DNA from: Trichinella spiralis
Lineage: Eukaryota; Nematoda; Enoplea; Trichinellida; Trichinellidae
NCBI GenBank assembly: GCA_000181795.3
Contig: CM012955.1
Location: 2,985,193 to 3,049,192 of the forward strand
Reading direction: 5' to 3'
Length of the DNA stretch: 64,000 bases
The notes under the pieces were generated by a model, which was given only the letters and a program-made list of their open reading frames with translations, ran no database searches and had not been told where the DNA came from. This document shows, piece after piece, positions 36,401 to 49,333 of the stretch; position 1 is the first letter of the stretch; each line of letters starts with the position of its first letter. Made by a program: the position numbers and the translations under genes.

Positions 36401-39044
36401 CGAGATGTTAAGTGAAGAAGGAAGTGAATTTGGTATTTATGGGCAGCTGCTTGGAAATTAGGAAAACTGATTCCATCCATTGTTAAATCTATCAAAAGAT
36501 TACTATTATATAAAAAAATTATTGCATCTTAGTGTGAAAAAAGTTAAATTATTAAAATTTCAAACTGGTTGTTATGCTAATAAGTGTTTAATAATCAGTG
36601 TATTTATAGAAAAAGTGAAGTGAATGCAAGTATTAAAATTAAGCCATTATGAAAACATCAAATATTAACGTATAATATCATATAATATATTGTAATTTTT
36701 ATAAATAGTCTTTTTTAATTGAAAACCAATATCTTTCCATAATTAAAAGCATTTATTTCCTCGTTCAGATGTCATGAAGATGCTTTACAGAAAGATAATA
36801 AAGCAGTCTGTAATAAATGTAAAAAAATAAGCTGTATTAAGCAAATTACAAAATTACTATATCACAAATGGTGAAAAATGCTATTTGAATACTTTGTACA
36901 CTTTGTGCTTTTTTATTAATACAAATTTGTAACTATTAAATAATTTGGTTCAGCAGTTATGTATTACTGTATTTTTAACTGAAAACTATTTATTTGCAAA
37001 TTAAAATTCTATATATTTAAAGTTTCAATGCAACTGAATAAAGCATAATATTAAAGCACCTGTGAACACTGTTTTACATCCTAAAACAAATTTACAAAAT
37101 GTTCACGAAATAATAAATAAGGAGGAAATCAGAAGAAGCAACATTGAACAATTTATGAATTTTAATATATTATTCAACTGCACGCTTTAATTAAAACAGT
37201 CCTATGATTAATGAACTTAATCTGTAAGAGAAAAAAATTTTAACCTGAATTAGCTTTAATTTTGCGATAAACTTTGGCAAATTATTGTTCATTTTGCTAA
37301 ATTCTAAACATCTTGGTCTTGTCATATTACTGAACATCTCCTAGCTGTTTTTCTCATTTATTTGCATATTATTAAATTAATTTGCACCGACCGATTAGAG
37401 ATTCGCTACGCATGAATGGGTTGACGTTCTAAGATTTATCACAGAACATTCATATTTCATTGCACTGTTTAGATTAAGTTTAATTAAAATTATCTGCAAT
37501 GAATCACTTGCGTTATAAAGTATGTCTTCGTTGGTTGTTCTGTTTACTGAAATTTTAATTCGTCCAGTTATGGGTAATGAACCACTTTTGATAACCGTGC
37601 TTGAATGTTTGCAAGCATCGTTTATGTCAGTTATTAGTTATTTATAAAATTAAATTTTCTTGAAATTTTCATCATGAAAATCTTACGATTTTATAACATC
37701 TTTAAATGACTCTTTAATCTTTTGCATATTATTTGAAAATGGAAATTTTTTCCCATTAGCATGCTTTGTAAAGTCAAAAATTATTGAAAGGATAAACAAT
37801 TTTCTTCTTGTGTCATGTGTTCTTGATTAATTGGAGTGCTTAGGCGATAAACTATGAGTAAAAGTGGGAAAAGGACAAAGAGCATGTATGTAAGTTTGAA
37901 TATTGCATTGCATGCATCTTTTGCATTTTTACTAATATGTGCGTCTGCTCTGATCGACCACTTTTTGTTTTCAGGTACATGATTAGAAAATTCAAATAAT
38001 TAAATATTGAATTGCAATTTTCAAATCAAACGATTCTTCTTCCTTCTGATAATTTCAATTTCTGATTATTGGACAATAATCTAAGGTTTCTCTGCTTATC
38101 CATTATGCTTGTTTGTTCATCGTTATTTCTCGATCAAATAACTGAAAAGCATTTTGCCATGCAACAGGAAACGGTCAGATGACAACAAACAGTTAGTTTG
38201 ATTTGTTAATCCTGATGCATCTTTATAAATGCTCTGCACTTTGATTGATTAACATGAGCTGTATGTAAAAAACATTTTATTCAGTATTCATTTTTAGCAG
38301 ATAATAATGAAATTAGCTTTAATAAGAGCCCAAGGAATGCTATGTATTTGCGACTACTTCATTAATGAAAAAACATAGTGTAAGTAGGCAGAAAACTATG
38401 CTTCACAGCATCAAGTTGGAAATAGAAAAATTATAAACTGCAATAAGACTGACAAATATTATAAGAAGAGCTCAGGGAGAGCTATTTATGCAAAATTTTA
38501 ATTTCTTTCATAGAATTTATTCAAAATTTAGCACATATTTAAATGTATATAATGACTGAGCAATCACATTTGCAATGCTAATTTTATGCGATTTGGTTTT
38601 CATATTCTTCATCATCAGTTTTATAATCATGCTAAAATAATTTTATTAAAACAAATAATTTTTCAATCGCCTTCCACTGTTAGTCTGCTGTGTGTATTAG
38701 AAATTAATTTTTATTGCATACAGAGTAAAAATTGCAGAGTCATTACAAAATATACCTCTTTCATAGACTGCCAGCCATATTGCATGAATAAAGGAAATAA
38801 TTTTCAACATAATATCATTCAAAACAGTAAAAAAACAAATCAACTTTGCATAAGATGATAACAAGCAAATTCAAAATTATTATTACATGATTTTATTTTA
38901 ATAAAAAAGTCTGATCATAATAGATCCGTAAAAATTGAATTCCATTGTTTTATATTGGTGGAGAAATAATTTTCATCATTTATTAATAAAAGCAAATGAT
39001 TTATACTGCTGCTAGAAAGAGGAAAGACAGACAAGAGAAAGTAG
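33421..39044. other. Gene-poor stretch
   Basis: AT-rich sequence. It holds a (CA)n tract at about 33539-33559 and the second copies of two duplicated blocks (34890-35110 and 36170-36500). The 90-codon ORF at 38586-38858 has no recognisable content or splice context. Confidence 0.5.
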
Positions 39045-39410
39045 TTACTGATTATCATTAAATGGTGGATTCGGTGTAAAACTGAATCGAAATGGTCCAT
39101 CATCGGAGCGCATTCTTTCCAATTGACGAGTTGTTCGTTCCCATTTCATCATATGATCCAGTAAGCTGACCGAATGAAGAAGATTGTCACCTAAGTGGCT
39201 GCTGCTTTGTCTTTTACCAATGGAATCTTGCTTAATCAACGGCCATGGTCTTTTACCGTAACTTTTAATGCGACCAAGTCTGGTTGGGAAATTTTGTAAA
39301 ATTTTCTCCACATCCATATCAAGCTGTTCATCTTTCATGTAAGAATAGAAAACTGTTTGCTGCAAGATGATATTCATCAACAGCAGGTAACTAACAACCT
39401 GGACGGCCAT
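39045..39410 (-). CDS. Candidate neuropeptide precursor (121 aa)
   Basis: A single minus-strand ORF with ATG at 39410. Residues 1-24 form a hydrophobic signal peptide (MAVQVVSYLLLMNIILQQTV). Residues 40-67 contain three glycine-basic processing sites in a row: NFPTRL-GR, IKSY-GKR and PWPLIKQDSI-GKR. Gly followed by Arg or Lys-Arg is the usual cleavage and C-terminal amidation signal, so the predicted mature peptides would end in Arg-Leu-amide, Ser-Tyr-amide and Ser-Ile-amide. The C-terminal third is a spacer ending TPNPPFNDNQ. I do not recognise the family; the FPTRL end only loosely recalls the FXPRL-amide (pyrokinin) group. If correct, the product is a secreted signalling peptide made in neurons or gland cells. 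An upstream non-coding exon cannot be excluded. Confidence 0.6.
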   Translation of the reverse strand: MAVQVVSYLLLMNIILQQTVFYSYMKDEQLDMDVEKILQNFPTRLGRIKSYGKRPWPLIKQDSIGKRQSSSHLGDNLLHSVSLLDHMMKWERTTRQLERMRSDDGPFRFSFTPNPPFNDNQ

Positions 39411-41353
39411 AGTGAGGCGTAGTCGTCTCAGCTTGTTAGCGATGTTGAACTTCGACTGCCAATAAATAATGCTGCCAATGATTCTCCTTGTAAATGCTTA
39501 TGACTTGTTATCAATTAGATATTTATATATAAGTACAGTTTTTATTCTTGCCATAAAATTGCAAAGTAAAACTTATCTTTTTCTGTTTAAAATTTTTCTT
39601 TTTACTACTTTCCACTGCACATTATTCGAATTAATTAAAATTTTTGCGCTCCTCTTTTTGCAAAACGACTTTTCTATTATCTGCTTAATATAATCAGTAC
39701 TGCTGTGTAATTGCGTAAGTAGCTATCAACTGACTGCTACTATAATTATAAAATTATGCTTTGAACTTGGTGAATCTAAGAGAACAGTGGTGTTCTTCTA
39801 CCGTATCAGCTTGAGAAAAACAATATTTATTTACCGAATTGCAAATGTAATGAAACAATGTGCAATTTTAATAATCATCTGAAAATGAAACTGCAAAATT
39901 TTTCTTTTCTATGCAATTTTTTTTATAACTGTACTTAAAATATAATACGTAGTTGCGCATCTAAGTGAAATTTTTACACAGTGATAATTCCCAACACTTA
40001 ATCATTTACGATCAATAATTTTCAAATGGAACTCAAAATATGTAATAAAACTTTATTTTTCAGGTTTGTTAGTTTGAATGTATTTTCGAAGACAAACTGG
40101 TAAATTATTTCAAATCGGTAATTCATCTATGATAATACTGGTCATAATTCAAAAAATGTTTTTCATGTTCATTTTAAAAATTTATTTTAACACTTTCTGC
40201 GTCAAGTAGATTAGTGAAAAAAACACAGTACCGTTGTATGATTTTAAAATGTAACTTGTCCGTCTAATTTACACTTATTACGAACATTTTGTAGTAATGT
40301 CTCTTTACGGTTTGTTATTTTATTTTGCATCATATAGAACTGAGGAATGTGATCATTTATTTAGATTCACTGTGAAAAGAGTTTTTGTTAAAATCACAAA
40401 ACTCATCTACGCTTCCGTAAATCGTGACGGCTTAAAAGGAAAATGGGACAAAATTGAAATATCCATTTGACATATTATTTGAATATAAAATTGATAAATC
40501 TGTTGAACTGAAATAATATGAAATTAATTTTACATTACTAGCAATATTTTATTACTTCTTAACATCATGCAGCATGTTTGTTATTATTCCTTTTGTAATT
40601 GGCATTAATTGACAAAGACATTGATAACTTGCAATATTTAAGTTCTCATTACTGGATAATAAAAATTAATTATTATATATTAATAATTTTTTCTTCAAAA
40701 ATGAAACACATTATTCTTAAATTGTCATTTTATAATACTGTCCAATTAAAATGAAAATGATGCAAGTTCTACTTCAGACGATTGAATCAATGGCAGCTGC
40801 TATTAAATACACGTAAGGCTGTTTTGCGATAAAATTATCATCATAAAGTATTAATAAGACATATCAAAACGTTTGAAAACAATTCAAACAATTCGCACAA
40901 CTAAATACAGTAAATTTGAGATAAAAAAACAAAGAAGAAAATTTAGATTTATTTTTGAATTTCCATCTGAATCTTTTGAATAAATATAACATTTTTAACA
41001 AATATTAAAATTAAATTTTTAATAGTACAGCTTCTGTTCTGCTAAAATATGCAAAAAAAAGAAAACCACAAACGAGTGGACAATTCACTAGAATACTGTC
41101 TGTTTTTTGATTGTAAAGATTTTGTCAGCCTTTATTTTAATAAATATTTATATTATTTGATAAAACATATTTTGTGTGAAAAAAGAATTAAAATTATTTT
41201 TAAATTTAAAATGCGCAATTCCTCAATTTGGTATCGCAATTAGACTTTTTCATTTTAGCATCGTGATTTTCCGAAAGATACAGTAATTTGTACGAAATCA
41301 AGGTTGAAAAAAGTTTTCTTTCAGACTGCGGTTTGAAAGGGTTTTGCATTATC
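39411..41353. other. Gene-poor stretch
   Basis: AT-rich spacer between the neuropeptide-like gene (-) and TIPIN (+). No supported exon. Confidence 0.5.
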
Positions 41354-42770
41354 ATGGAAGATAATAATTCTGATTTGCTTCCATACGAATATGAAGAACT
41401 TGATAATAACTCAGAAGAAGAGGATATTGGAAAAATAAAACGGAACATTTTGTCCAAAAAAGGTAGATTTGAATTTTTGCATTTTTCAAATTGTGTGCTG
41501 ATCTGAGTATTGATCAGGCGACAAGGGTGAGAAAAGCGATGATGCTAATGAAAGCAAGATATCAAAATTGTTCGACGAATCGCATGCGCTTACAACCAGG
41601 CGAAGAACAACTGTACCGCATGTGAAGTTGAATGAAGCTAGGTTTGTTAGTCATCGATCATCGAGTAGTATAGTGGTTTTGTTCAACACATGTTCAGATT
41701 AACTGGACCATCCGGCTTGCCTGCTCTTGCAACACTTTATTCAAACTTCAATCTAAATGTTGGCAAAGACGAAGTTAGGAAACATCATTGTTCAATTTGT
41801 TTTTTTAAAAGTTATTTTCATAATTTTTACAGTTTTCCAATTTGAATGCAGTGATGCATAAAATGGAGTTGTGGGCACATCAACTTTATCCGAGCTTAAG
41901 ATTCGATGATGTGTTGGAACGTTTGGAAAAGTTAGGGCATAAAAAAACCGTACAGGTTTGGTTGATTTAAAATATTTGTTGTTTTTTAAGTGAATTTTAA
42001 TTTTAAAACTGTTCTTTTTTTGCAGACATTTCTCGCAAAGTGTCGTGAAGATGCATTTCGCCATGGCAGCGACAGTAGCGAAGGAGAAGCGGAAAATGAA
42101 GAATTAAGTTTGAAGGATTTATTTTTTATGGATGCCAATAAGAGCAATAATTACAACGATCTTTCCAACGCGAAAAACGAAGTGGAAAAAACAGAACAAA
42201 CGCAAGTAATTCTTTTTTATGTAATTTATTGTTCAATTGATTCAATTCAATTCTTGATGAAGCAGCTTCATGTTGCTTGCTTCATCGTGCCAGTAAATTT
42301 ATTCTGCTTTTTGATAAAAGTATTATTTAATGAATTAATTTGCAATTTGCAAATTTTGATCAATGTTTCAGCTGACGGAAGAACAGCTAGCTCGAATCGA
42401 AGCCAATCGACTTCGTGCAAAGCAGTTGCGTGAACAGAAGCAGGTCCAATTTGTGAAAAGCGGTAAATAATGCTATTTTATAGATAATTTTATATCAATT
42501 CATGAACGTTATAAATTGTCTTTGCTCTTATAGTTGATTTTGTTGACAAGAGGGTGATGTCAGAAGAAAAGACAAATTCTGATAAGTGTAATTTAGCAAT
42601 TTCTGTTTGTTGAGCTTTTCTGCGTTTGTGATCTTTCGAAATTTCACTCAACAGGCGAAATTGCTCACGATGCCGCAGGAAATTCCGATCATAATGTTCA
42701 ACCGGTCAATATTTCTGGAGGAGAAATGCTTACCGAAGCTGAAATTATGGCAGAACTGGATTCTGACTAA
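41354..42770 (+). CDS. TIPIN: TIPIN (TIMELESS-interacting protein, Swi3 domain)
   Basis: Eight exons join in frame: 41354-41462, 41518-41641, 41698-41773, 41833-41955, 42026-42205, 42372-42462, 42534-42587 and 42655-42770, giving 290 residues from the ATG at 41354. After an acidic N-terminus (EYEELDNNSEEEDIG) comes the Swi3 domain. It contains KLNEARLTGPSGLPALATLY, then MELWAHQLYPSLRFDDVLER and LEKLGHKKTVQTFLAKCR. These follow human TIPIN ([40 protein letters not shown]). The C-terminal half is charged and ends in an acidic helix (LTEAEIMAELDSD). TIPIN partners TIMELESS in the replication-fork protection complex, binds RPA and supports checkpoint signalling; that role is inferred from family. 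All introns are short (about 55-170 bases). Confidence 0.93.
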
Positions 42771-42911
42771 AATTATTCATTTCTCTTTGCCCACATTTGA
42801 TATTATTTTTTGTTATGAAATTTTGCTGCTCTAAGTGCTGTCTGTGTACTTACTTGGCTGTATAAGTTTTACACTATCGTCATCGCGGGCATGAAGTGGG
42901 ATGATTTAAAT

Positions 42912-43620
42912 CAGAGGTTCTCGAACTTTAACGTAAATTGACGGAAAATTTTTCGCCACCCACCGATTTACAATGCATACTTTAAGAGACAAGGGGATTT
43001 AACAAAAAATATTAGTTTAATAGTTCAAAATTTTTTAATAAATAAACCTAATTATAATGTATAAGTTTATTAGTTAAATGCACAATAAGATGTATGCGAA
43101 CAGTGGGCTTGTTTTCTGTTTTCACTGATGACTTCTTCGACGTCCACACTAACACGTATTAGTTTGAGACGCAAGATGTTGGATAATTGTAACTTACTTC
43201 GAAATTTACTTTTAATTTCAATCATTGCTGAGCAACATTTTTAATGTTGCGGTAGAAACAGTTGGATATGTCTTTTAAACCGATAGCCAAAACTATTATT
43301 TAAATTATTGAAATTATTATTTACGATCAAAATTGCTTTTAAATGAAGAATCTTCAGACAAATCGATTAATTATCCATCTGCATTTGTGCATATGCCAGT
43401 ACCGACAACATCTGTGTGCTGTGGGAAACCGGACAGAAATAATGATTCTCAGGTCATCAACGCTGAATCAAAGTTTAATTTTTCACCCAACAATTTTCGA
43501 TGTGTAAAACTTTTCTAAAGAACATAAAGACAACTCCCGTACTTTAATACTTTAGGCGAGCCACACAAAATCTGCTAATGACCCACAAATGGGTCGTGAC
43601 CCACACTTTGAAAACCACTG
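42912..43620. mobile_element. hAT-type non-autonomous element
   Basis: The left end is CAGAGGTTCTCGAACTTT and the right end is GACCCACACTTTGAAAACCACTG. These are inverted CAGNGGTTNTC ends with an adjacent AAAGTGTGGGTC-type block on the right. The flanks ATTTAAAT (42904-42911) and ATTTAGAT (43621-43628) form an 8-bp target-site duplication with one mismatch. The element is 709 bp, and its longest ORF (43333-43518) shows no transposase motif. It inserted 140 bases downstream of the TIPIN stop codon. Confidence 0.85.
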
Positions 43621-43628
43621 ATTTAGAT

Positions 43629-44719
43629 AATGCAAGATTTGAATAAATACGAACTAATAAATCAACGTCAGCTATCTGTTGTTTTACCAGAGTTCAGCTA
43701 GTCATAGGTGAACTAATTTTATTTCTGTCGAATGTTTTATCATTTCAATTACCGTATTTTCAGCGAAAATTATGTTCTCCAACTACAAAATGTAAACAGC
43801 TACGAAATGCGGATTTATTAGTTTTTTTTTCATCTTGAAAATGCCCAATCCTTTACGTTATAATACCAATGGCATGTTACTGTATTAGTTTAACTTTTAT
43901 TTTTTTAATGAAACGAGTAAATGCTAATTACTCATTATTTGCGCACATAGACTTTTTCTATTTGTTGAAAGATAGAGTTAATTACGTCTTCCTGTATTTG
44001 AATTATTAATGCCCAATGTAAGTTTCGGAATACAAATATAGTGCATTTGACAATATTGTCATTTGCCATGATGATTAACAATGAAAAGTGTTTAGAGAAT
44101 ACAACAAAACACGATTGCTTTGCATTCTGCATGATCAAATTACGATTAGAGAAAAGTCTGGATTTTACTAAGATTAATTGAGGACAGTTTTAAGTTAAAA
44201 CAACGTTAATTCGTGGAATTGCACAAAAAAAAGCTATGCTTGAATTTTGACACTTAAATTTGTGCAAAAAGCCAAAAATATTATCAACGTACAATAACTT
44301 TTGTTTCCACTGTACTACTGTATGTGTGAAACTAGTTTAAGAATTATAATGCAAAACTGGACGTAAATTAATTGGAATTTCAAAATTATTTCAATTTTTA
44401 ATCATTTTTAATTAATTATTAAATACTGCTTTACGTTTCTTGGCAAAATTTTATCGCATGAAGATGAAAAAATAGTCATGTGCTAAAAGCTGTTAAACAC
44501 TTTAAAGATATCTATTTGTTTAAATATTTTTTATAAAAAATAATGAAATCAGTATTTTTATTAAATTTCTATGTAAAATGAACTGTAATGTAGTATTAGT
44601 TTAGTAGATCAGTACCAAATATAATATTTAAGTTGCTTGGCTTACTGTATCTGAGCGATTCTTCACATTCGTCATTGTGTCGCTTTCTGTGGATCACTTG
44701 TTCACTGGTAGCTTTCACT
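43629..44719. other. Intergenic stretch upstream of RAD23
   Basis: AT-rich sequence with no supported exon. The RAD23 promoter should lie in its right-hand part. Confidence 0.5.
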
Positions 44720-47700
44720 ATGTTGTTGACGTTTAAGACTATTACAAACGAATCTTTTGAGCTGGAAATGAACGAAAATCAAACGGTATGCTTAATTTTT
44801 TGCCACAGAGTTGTACGCGTAAATGCTTCTTCATTGAGAATTTTAGTTGCCATTTAAAACGTGGGTAGTTTTTCTGCGCGTGGTTATTCTGTATTTTACA
44901 TATTTCAAATTCTCTCTGTACTTATAAATCTCATTTTTAATATTTATTGTACGTATCTGTTGTATCGTAGCGTTGTTGCACTCGTTAAATGAGCTGCTAA
45001 ATAGGGCGAGTATAACTGTTTTCTTTATAGAACCTTATTTAACGGAAAATTACAGCTTTTGATTTTCTCTTTGACTTTGTGGTATTTTATATTTTTGTTG
45101 TTGGTGTAGTTTCAGTTTTTATTCTTTGTTATAAATTTTTTTACCATTTATACTAAAACGTGAAATGTTGAGCTTTTTTCTGCTGTAATATTTCGTGCTG
45201 CGCATATATGTGGTAAATATGTCGTATAATATAAGCAGCATTTTTTAGAATTTATTGGTGTTTATTAATAGTTGTACTTTCGACAGTATTCATGGAAGTG
45301 TGATAGGAAAATTTTTTTAATCATTATTGTTTATATGGTGGTGAAATTTTAAGATTTTTTCGAATAAGTTAAATACAAAGTATTTTCTGTTTGATAAATG
45401 TCAAATGGTTTGTCAAATGCATCCTATTTCATTTTCAGTTTTATAGCTCGTATTAAAGTTTGCCATTTTTAATGTTTTTGAAATTATTTCGGAATTGTTG
45501 ACTTTATTTCATTTTATTTATTTTGAATTAGAAGGTAAATAAATGACGAAATTTACTTTAAGGTCAGAGAACTGAAGCAGAAAATAGAGAAAACAAGAGG
45601 TGCCCGCTATGCTAGTGATCTTCAAACATTAATACATGCTGGCAGAGTTTTAAGTGATGAGCAGACAGTGAAAGATGTCAACTTTGACCCGAAGAAATTC
45701 ATTGTAGTTGTGGTAAAACCTCCATCGGTATGTTTGATTTCATTGGTTATAATTAAACCCCAAAGCGTTCGTGATACTTTTCAGTATTTGAAGGTTAAAC
45801 GCAGTTAAATAAATTATTTTAATAATTTTTTTAATTTATTGCTTTAAGTTTTTGGTATCTTAATTTAGTTTTCTTGTAAACTTTTATTCTTAATTTTTCA
45901 AGATTTTTTTAGTTTTAAAAAAGGTTCATTTCTGTTAGGCGATGTTAACGATTTCGACGTAATTGAAAATTGATTACTAGCTGTGCTTGAATGCACAGTC
46001 ATATATGTAATATTTTAAGCTGTAATTGATTATATAATCTACATATGACAGAGTAACATTCATTTCATTTTTTTAAGCGATTGATATTGAAACTAATGAT
46101 TATTGATGTATAGTATAGTATAGTATAGTAAAGATTTGTATAGTAAGATAATGATTTTTAAGGTTTAATAAAGCACTTATATAGTAAAGTGTTGTTTTCC
46201 TTGACGTACTATTTCTACATGTGTAAATTGTGCAATTTTTTATTTAACTGTATTGAAAATACAGATTTTGTTAATATATTTTATTTTTTAATGTGTATGA
46301 ATTTTGTTTAGCCCAAGAAAAGCACTCCTGCTGAAACTAAGAAGAATGATGTGAAGGTAATTTCATTTCTCTGAAAATTTTGTTTAATAATATTTTTTAT
46401 AACTTTTAAATGTTTTTGTAACTTTTTCACTTGAATGCTAGGCGACATTTTAATCTGAACAGTGTTTTGGGCACATACAGTGCAGTACAGTACCGCATCT
46501 TCAGGAATATAAGCTGCTGCATTCAGCACAGTAATTGTGAAAATTAATTAGTGATTGAATGATTTTGAAGTTCTGTAACATCTAGAAAGTACTGCATTTT
46601 CGAGCACTGCCGTTAAATTTCATTTGTTCTGTTGAATGTAGCTTGTGTTCATTAAGTTTTAGTATGTGTATTAGTTTCTTTCTGAAATCAGTTATACAGC
46701 TGTACATTGTGGGGAGAAAGAGAAAAATTAAGCATTATTTCTAATCGACCTTGAAGATACTTGATTGTTGGGCTTTCTTTTACAGGATACTACTAAAAAG
46801 GAGAAACGTGAAGAACCACTCGTTCAGAATAAGACCAAACAAGAGAAATGTGTCGATCCAGTTGTGAAGAAAGAAACTAAGCAAGCGAAATGTGCTGATT
46901 CAGTGGTGAAGAATGAAATTAAGCAAGTGGAACGTGCTTCTGAAGCGAAAATTGATTTGAATAAGGATTCTGGAGGCGAAAAACAATCACAGCCCAGTAC
47001 TGAAGCAAAATCCATACAACGTAAGGCAGTTCAAGCGGCTAACACTGCGGGAGCTTCTTCAAATACAGTGTGAGTTCCTTGTTGCTTGATCGATCTTGGA
47101 TGCTGATATTGAACGTTAAGACATTTTAGGACGGCAAATGATCGTCATGAGACCATGGAATTGCAGCTTGACGACAATCTGGTAAATGAACTGTGCATGA
47201 TGGGTTTCAGAAAAAGCAGTGTGGTGGTAGCATTGAAGATGGCATACAACAATCCGGATGTGGCAATTGATTATTTGACAAGTGGGGTCGATTTGATACG
47301 ATTGAAAGAGAGAATTGATAATGAAATTGCACAGTCTCGAACTGTAGGGCAAGACGGAGGAAACGAACCAGGTACGTTACAGCATTACTTGTATTTAAAT
47401 GTTTTGTCAAATGTGATGATTATTTTTATTTTTTGATTTTTATACAGAGTATGATGGGATTGCACAACTGAGACATAATCCAGCTATTAAGCAACTTCGA
47501 TTGGTTGTTCAGCGAGACCCAACAATGCTGCACGATGTGATTATGGAAATTGAGCGCGCGAATCCAAATATTACAAGAGTTTGAATTTTTTTCTCATTTT
47601 CCCCATTATTGTAAGTTTACGATTATTGTTTATTGATGTTAAATTTTAGCTGATTCAAGAAAATCAAGAAGCTTTTGTGCAGCTGTTGAATGAACGTGTC

Positions 47701-47931
47701 GATCAAAATGAACCGATGAAGCAGGAAGTTCAGAAACAGCAACAGCAGCCGCAGCAGCAGCAGCAGCAACAACAACAACAACCACAACAACAACGACGAC
47801 GACAGCAGCAACAGCAACAACATCAGCAGCAAGAACAGTCAACTTCTTCTGGAACAAGGATCTTTCGAATTCATTTGACTGCAGAAGAGCGGGATGCTGT
47901 TGATCGCGTAAGTTGAGCGTCAATTTTGAAT

Positions 47932-47992
<61 letters not shown>

Positions 47993-48181
47993 TACAGTGT
48001 CAGGCAGTTATGTCGTTGTTTTTATTTTTATTTATTGATTATTTTTCAGTTAGTAGCGATGGGCTTTTCTGAAAGTCAAGTTATTGAAGCATACTTTGCT
48101 TGTGACAAGAACGAAGCTTTGGCAGCAAATTTTTTGCTTCAGTCATTGGAAGAAGATGGCGAATTCCCGTCACGTCTATGA
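44720..48181 (+). CDS. RAD23: RAD23 homologue (UV excision repair / proteasome shuttle)
   Basis: Eight exons join in frame: 44720-44785, 45563-45727, 46312-46356, 46786-47069, 47130-47371, 47448-47578, 47650-47907 and 48050-48181, giving 440 residues. The N-terminal ubiquitin-like domain ([17 protein letters not shown], then [17 protein letters not shown]) binds the proteasome. A Lys/Glu-rich linker with a repeated TKQ-KC unit follows. UBA1 is in exon 5 ([20 protein letters not shown]). The XPC-binding domain spans exons 6-7 ([20 protein letters not shown], then [15 protein letters not shown]), and UBA2 is in exon 8 ([20 protein letters not shown]). A long Gln-rich tract sits between the XPC-binding domain and UBA2. 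RAD23 delivers ubiquitinated proteins to the proteasome and stabilises XPC in nucleotide excision repair. The last intron carries a (TA)n run of about 50 bases. Confidence 0.95.
46108..46131. repeat. (TATAG)n repeat
   Basis: About five tandem TATAG units in a RAD23 intron. Confidence 0.85.
47935..47986. repeat. (TA)n microsatellite
   Basis: About 52 bases of perfect TA dinucleotide in the last RAD23 intron. Confidence 0.95.
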
Positions 48182-49333
48182 ACAGCTGATTTAACAAGTG
48201 TTTGGCAGTGTGATTGAGAAAAGTCTTTAAAAATTTTTTTTACTTTTATTTTTAACGAACTGTGCATCACCGTGCTTTTTTTTAATTTCAACTTTATAGT
48301 GCTAAAACTGTTCGGTTAAAATGCGTCGTTTAATTAATATGTAAATGCTTTTTTCAGCAGGTTTATATAATTTAGAGCTGAAATTTGATTAATATCGACA
48401 GGGTTTGGCTTTTTGAACATTATTTCCTCCTGCCCAATTGTAACGGTAATAGAAATGGGAGGATGGAAAACCTTTCCACTTGTGGAGCCGGTGAAGGCAT
48501 GATGAGTCAGCTTTTGTTTGATTTAATTTAATTTAATTGGAAAATAACAAGAATTTTCAATTTGCACGTATAGATAAAACTATCTGTCAATATTTACATA
48601 CCTATTATTTATTATTAATATTATGCCGGATACTGAAAAATTTGCTGTTCGACTGAATGCGAGAATGTTCGCTTTTTCTATTGGAATATTTAAGGCAGCA
48701 GTGATGACTGGACACTGATTAAAGATATATATATATATATATATGTATATGTATATGTATAATCTCAACTGTTTTGTTGTATGTATATATTTGGTGAAAA
48801 GTTTTTTCGGTTGTTGAACGAATAATTCCAACAAACAACCTGATGAGGATTAAAGAGGAGGAGGATTTTACAAGCAGAATTAAGGTAAGAAATGATATTG
48901 AGAGAATTTTTTTTATTTATTTGCAAGTTTTCAAACAGTGACTTATTTATATTTGGGCTGATTTTTATTTTTTCTTTTTTATTCATCACAGAAGTAAGCA
49001 AGCAGTCAGTCGATGGTTCTGTTAAACATATTGATTGTCCTGATGATAATCAACAACAGCATCAGTAACAAACGATGGAGTTGAAGAATAATATAAATTT
49101 TAGAAAAGAACAAAAGGAAAATAATAATTCAGCTGAAATTTCAAAATAATCACAATCCGAAAGGTTTTGCTTGGGTGGTGCAAAGAAAAAGCACTGAGAA
49201 TTATGCCGGCAGAGAATGTACTTTCACGAACCACCATGATCAATACAGAAGCGCAATTACGACTGTGGCAGATGATTATGAGCAAGTAAAGAAAAAAGAA
49301 ACGAATAATGATACTAATAATATAAGCTGAACA
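48182..49333. other. Convergent 3' spacer between RAD23 and PLD
   Basis: The 1.15-kb region holds both 3' UTRs and a short (TA)n tract at about 48724-48760. No supported exon. Confidence 0.6.

Noticed and set aside
47623-47923. Poly-Leu/poly-Val minus-strand ORFs
   Set aside because: Antisense readings of the RAD23 CAG/CAA tract.
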